Below, one piece after another: positions 63,477 through 64,000 of a stretch of DNA of 64,000 nucleotides. The notes under the pieces were generated by a model. The model was given only the letters and a program-made list of their open reading frames with translations. It was not told the origin of the DNA and did not search any database. Numbering within the stretch: the stretch's first letter is position 1; the number at the start of each line of letters is the position of its first letter. The position numbers and the translations under genes are program-made. The stretch is from Asticcacaulis benevestitus DSM 16100 = ATCC BAA-896 (GTDB taxonomy: Bacteria; Pseudomonadota; Alphaproteobacteria; Caulobacterales; Caulobacteraceae): positions 62,001 to 126,000 of the forward strand of contig NZ_AQWM01000005.1 of assembly GCF_000376105.1 (NCBI RefSeq). Direction: 5' to 3'.

Positions 63477-64000
63477 GGGTTGGTTCTCCCGCTTGGGCAG
63501 TGTGGGTAGGGGACGCTTTTGGCTCGGCTATATCTGCCAGCAGTTGCGTCAGCAGGTCAAGACTGACCGGCTTGGTGATGTGGTGGTCAAATCCAGCCGC
63601 AAACGCCTTCTGGCGATCGCTTTCCTGGCCCCAGCCAGTCTGGGCGATCAACACCTTGTGTTGGGTTTCCGGCATCTGGCGCAGGGCGCGGCAGACCTCA
63701 TAGCCGTCCATGCCGGGCATGCCGATGTCGAGCAGGATGACGTCAGGCAGCAAATCACGGGCGATTTCCAGCGCCTTCGCGCCTTCGTGCGCCACGGTCG
63801 CCTTGTGCCCGATCAGATCCAGCATCCACAGACTTGTCTGGGCGGAATCGACATTGTCATCGACGATCAGCACGTTCAGCGGGTGGGCAGTTTTGCTGGC
63901 TTTTTGCAGCGGCTTACCGATGGCGCCGCCGGCTTCATCGACCAGCGGCAGGCTAACGGTAAAGGTGCTGCCCGTGCCCGACCCGTCGCTGAAGGCGCGA
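63469..64000 (-). CDS. Hybrid sensor kinase C-terminal part, cut by window edge
   Basis: The frame is open from the last base of the window. The first visible segment (RAFSDGSGTGSTFTVSLPL) is the end of a HATPase domain, followed by a short linker and a receiver with LIVDDN, D in VILLDIGMPGMDG and ITKPVSLDLL. The start, sensor and phospho-accepting His domain lie outside the window. The stop overlaps the following receiver gene by eight bases. Confidence 0.88.
   Translation of the reverse strand, partial: RAFSDGSGTGSTFTVSLPLVDEAGGAIGKPLQKASKTAHPLNVLIVDDNVDSAQTSLWMLDLIGHKATVAHEGAKALEIARDLLPDVILLDIGMPGMDGYEVCRALRQMPETQHKVLIAQTGWGQESDRQKAFAAGFDHHITKPVSLDLLTQLLADIAEPKASPTHTAQAGEPTHG

Overview
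This 64 kb window is a gene-dense, GC-rich chromosomal segment from an alphaproteobacterium, most likely a member of the Caulobacteraceae (Asticcacaulis or Caulobacter-like). The basis is the protein similarity I recognise, the hemC-hemD-mitofilin-like-HemY gene order, a CtrA-like site and an alphaproteobacterial SOS box. No insertion sequence, prophage, CRISPR array or rRNA is visible. One tRNA gene (Ala, anticodon CGC) is present. Most of the window is ordinary core metabolism, and signalling genes are unusually frequent.

Layout. 1-7.9 kb: 3' end of a MoeB/ThiF enzyme, a short YitT membrane protein, a Cache-type chemoreceptor, rlmN, a DUF350 protein next to a degenerate trypsin-fold protein, an AlkA-like glycosylase and small proteins. 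7.9-12.4 kb: acsA, a creatininase-family hydrolase, gpsA. 12.4-17.8 kb: tsaD, divergent from hemC-hemD and two membrane proteins. 17.8-26.5 kb: VanZ-like protein, periplasmic cyclophilin, a GGDEF-EAL protein, an AraC/GyrI regulator, an acyl-CoA ligase, a soluble double-PAS chemoreceptor (BdlA-like layout) and DUF4197. 26.5-38.5 kb: a branched-chain amino acid block. ilvD is on the minus strand. A Leu/Ile/Val-rich leader peptide with an attenuator-like terminator precedes a stand-alone IlvD C-terminal-domain protein, then ilvC-ilvG-ilvM, ilvE and leuC-leuD-leuB. 38.5-42.2 kb: small proteins and tRNA-Ala. 42.3-44.4 kb: a FAN1-type nuclease fused to a DEDDh exonuclease behind a perfect SOS box. 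44.5-49.8 kb: a three-gene sugar-type module (TIM-barrel lipoprotein, TonB receptor, PQQ dehydrogenase) with matching operator-like sites at both ends. 49.8-53.4 kb: a HAMP-HisKA-HATPase-REC-HPt-EAL protein. 53.5-56.6 kb: MOSC protein, then an amino-acid permease abutting a Rieske oxygenase. 56.6-62.9 kb: a MacB/FtsX-type exporter operon divergent from a two-component pair (REC-Fis regulator and NtrY-like kinase). 63.1-64 kb: a small response regulator overlapping the end of a hybrid kinase cut by the window edge.

How the genes work together. The ilv/leu block provides most of valine, isoleucine and leucine synthesis, but ilvA and leuA are not in the window. IlvC, the large AHAS subunit and the short ACT-only small subunit resemble the gammaproteobacterial (Xanthomonas-like) ilvC-ilvG-ilvM arrangement. 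That resemblance and the leader-peptide design suggest the module may have been acquired. Signalling converges on chemotaxis and cyclic-di-GMP (two chemoreceptors, one GGDEF-EAL protein, one kinase-EAL fusion). The strongest leads for new biology are the SOS-boxed FAN1-DEDDh fusion, the phosphorelay-EAL single-chain protein, the orphan IlvD swivel domain behind the attenuator, and the twin-operator PQQ/TonB/TIM-barrel module. Several long fold-back intergenic repeats are also present.
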